Position numbers and translations under genes: made by a program. Positions 63,246 through 64,000 of a DNA stretch of 64,000 nucleotides are shown here, one piece after another. The stretch lies in the NCBI RefSeq assembly GCF_030127145.1, contig NZ_CP126158.1:2294001-2358000 (forward strand), in the 5' to 3' direction. This stretch comes from Halobaculum halobium. Lineage in GTDB: Archaea > Halobacteriota > Halobacteria > Halobacteriales > Haloferacaceae. The notes under the pieces are model-generated. The model saw only the letters and a list, made by a program, of their open reading frames with translations. It was not told where the DNA came from and made no database searches. How positions within the stretch are numbered: position 1 is the first letter of the stretch; the number at the start of each line of letters is the position of its first letter.

Positions 63246-64000
63246 TCACCGGGACTGCGAGGCGACCGTCTCGGAATCCGCTCCGGGTCCTGTCGCGCCG
63301 GAGCTCTGATCTGGTTCGGTACACGCCCCCCGGACCCCGATTTTGACGCCGCCGTCGTAGTCGCCATCGACGGCGGCCGTCCACCCGTGAACACGGGCGA
63401 GCGTTCGCACGTTCGGCAGTGCGATCCCCGCCTCCGCGTCGGGGACGGCGCCGCCGTACTCGAAGAACGCCTCCGGGTCCAAGTCGGCGTGCTCGTGTCC
63501 GTCGTCGGCCACCCACAGCCCACCTTCGACGAGTCGCACGTGGACCCGGCTGGCCTCGTTGTGGACGGCGAACCGGAACGCGCTCACGAGCAGCGACCGA
63601 AGCCGGTCGGGGTCGCCACGGATCGAGCCGCCGTTCTCGCGGTTGAACTCGACCCCGTCGGGGTCGAGCGAGCGCCACGCCTCGTCGGCGGCGGCGGCGA
63701 AGTCGATGTCCTCGGTCGCCTCGATCGTCTTGCCCTTGCGCGCGAGATCGGCGAAGTCTTCGACGAGCTGTCGCATCCGCTCGGCCGTTCGTGAGGCGGT
63801 CCTGAGGGAGTCACGGGCGGACTGCACGTCGCCGCGTTCCAGCTCCGAGCCGGCGATGTCGACGCGGCCGGCGACGATCTGGAGCGTGTTGAACAGCTCG
63901 TGGCGCATCGCGGCGGCGATGGACTCGAGCTGTTCGTTCTGTCTGGCCAGCTCCTGTCGCCGTCGCTCTGCCTCGGTCACGTCGCTCAGCATCACCAACC
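63246..64000 (-). CDS. Histidine kinase, C-terminal part (5' end outside the window)
   Basis: About 250 residues of a sensor kinase whose N-terminus lies beyond the right edge. Visible: a PAS-like end (VMLSDVTEAERRRQELARQN), the phospho-acceptor His in SIAAAMRHELFNTLQIVAGR and the HATPase domain (SLLVSAFRFAVHNEASRVHV, GLWVADDGHEHADLD). The C-terminal G boxes are less canonical (EAGIALPNVRTLARVHGW). Convergent with gap; the stops are adjacent. Confidence 0.78.
   Translation of the reverse strand, partial: LVMLSDVTEAERRRQELARQNEQLESIAAAMRHELFNTLQIVAGRVDIAGSELERGDVQSARDSLRTASRTAERMRQLVEDFADLARKGKTIEATEDIDFAAAADEAWRSLDPDGVEFNRENGGSIRGDPDRLRSLLVSAFRFAVHNEASRVHVRLVEGGLWVADDGHEHADLDPEAFFEYGGAVPDAEAGIALPNVRTLARVHGWTAAVDGDYDGGVKIGVRGACTEPDQSSGATGPGADSETVASQSR

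Noticed and set aside
1-64000. CRISPR array, IS element or integrase/attachment site
   Set aside because: No regular spaced repeats, transposase motifs or tRNA-end duplications were found, although tRNA genes are present.

Overview
The window is a GC-rich haloarchaeal (class Halobacteria) chromosome segment. The evidence is: split RNA polymerase genes (rpoH, rpoB2, rpoB1, rpoA1, rpoA2), archaeal NusA, S7, S12, S10, EF-2 and EF-1alpha, an archaeal SepF, very acidic proteins, HalOD1 and bacterio-opsin-activator-type HTH proteins, a PGF-CTERM-like protein tail, tRNAs without encoded CCA, and many leaderless starts with an AT-rich box about 25-30 nt upstream. Genus cannot be fixed from sequence alone; a Haloferacales member is plausible. 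I see no IS element, CRISPR array, integrase or plasmid function.

Layout. 1-9.4 kb holds mixed housekeeping genes: a PGF-CTERM tail, NifU domain, sugar O-acetyltransferase, FAU-1 (frameshifted), PrsW, SepF, DUF1028, PUA protein, RNase R-like RNB protein, HAD hydrolase and tRNA-Ala(CGC). 9.5-31 kb is an information-processing block read leftwards (rpoH-B2-B1-A1-A2-nusA, mscS, rps12-rps7, fusA, ACT protein-hom, tuf-rps10). It is the classical archaeal RNAP/str gene order, interrupted by mscS, by a 4 kb block with a HAD-aldolase pair, and by an ACT-homoserine dehydrogenase pair. tRNA-Asp(GTC) lies just upstream of rpoH. 31-35 kb has small membrane proteins, a HerA-like ATPase (frameshifted) and HalOD1. 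35-42 kb is an aromatic-degradation zone: a VOC dioxygenase-esterase pair, an HTH_10 regulator divergent from paaABCD plus a separate PaaD-type zinc ribbon, and convergent flavin reductase and MaoC genes. 42-49 kb carries two histidine kinases, a Gfo/Idh/MocA oxidoreductase and a double-domain KaiC-like ATPase overlapping the second kinase. 49-57 kb has a GH13 trehalose-synthase-like enzyme, a protein-L-isoaspartate methyltransferase (frameshifted) and a dipeptide-type ABC transporter with divergent permeases. 57-64 kb has a methyltransferase, an unknown protein (frameshifted), a zinc-finger protein, a RimK-like ATP-grasp, Hsp20, type I GAPDH and a truncated histidine kinase.

The most important global observation is that six genes are disrupted, each by a one-base change at a short G/C homopolymer (2668, 32204, 36485, 51265, 53611, 58373), five of the six being a missing base. 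This pattern looks like an assembly or sequencing artefact rather than six real pseudogenes. The most interesting biology is the paa region (split PaaD, no PaaE in the window, palindromic candidate operator overlapping the promoter), the KaiC-like ATPase-kinase operon, and the interruptions of the RNAP/str cluster. No clearly new multi-gene system was identified.
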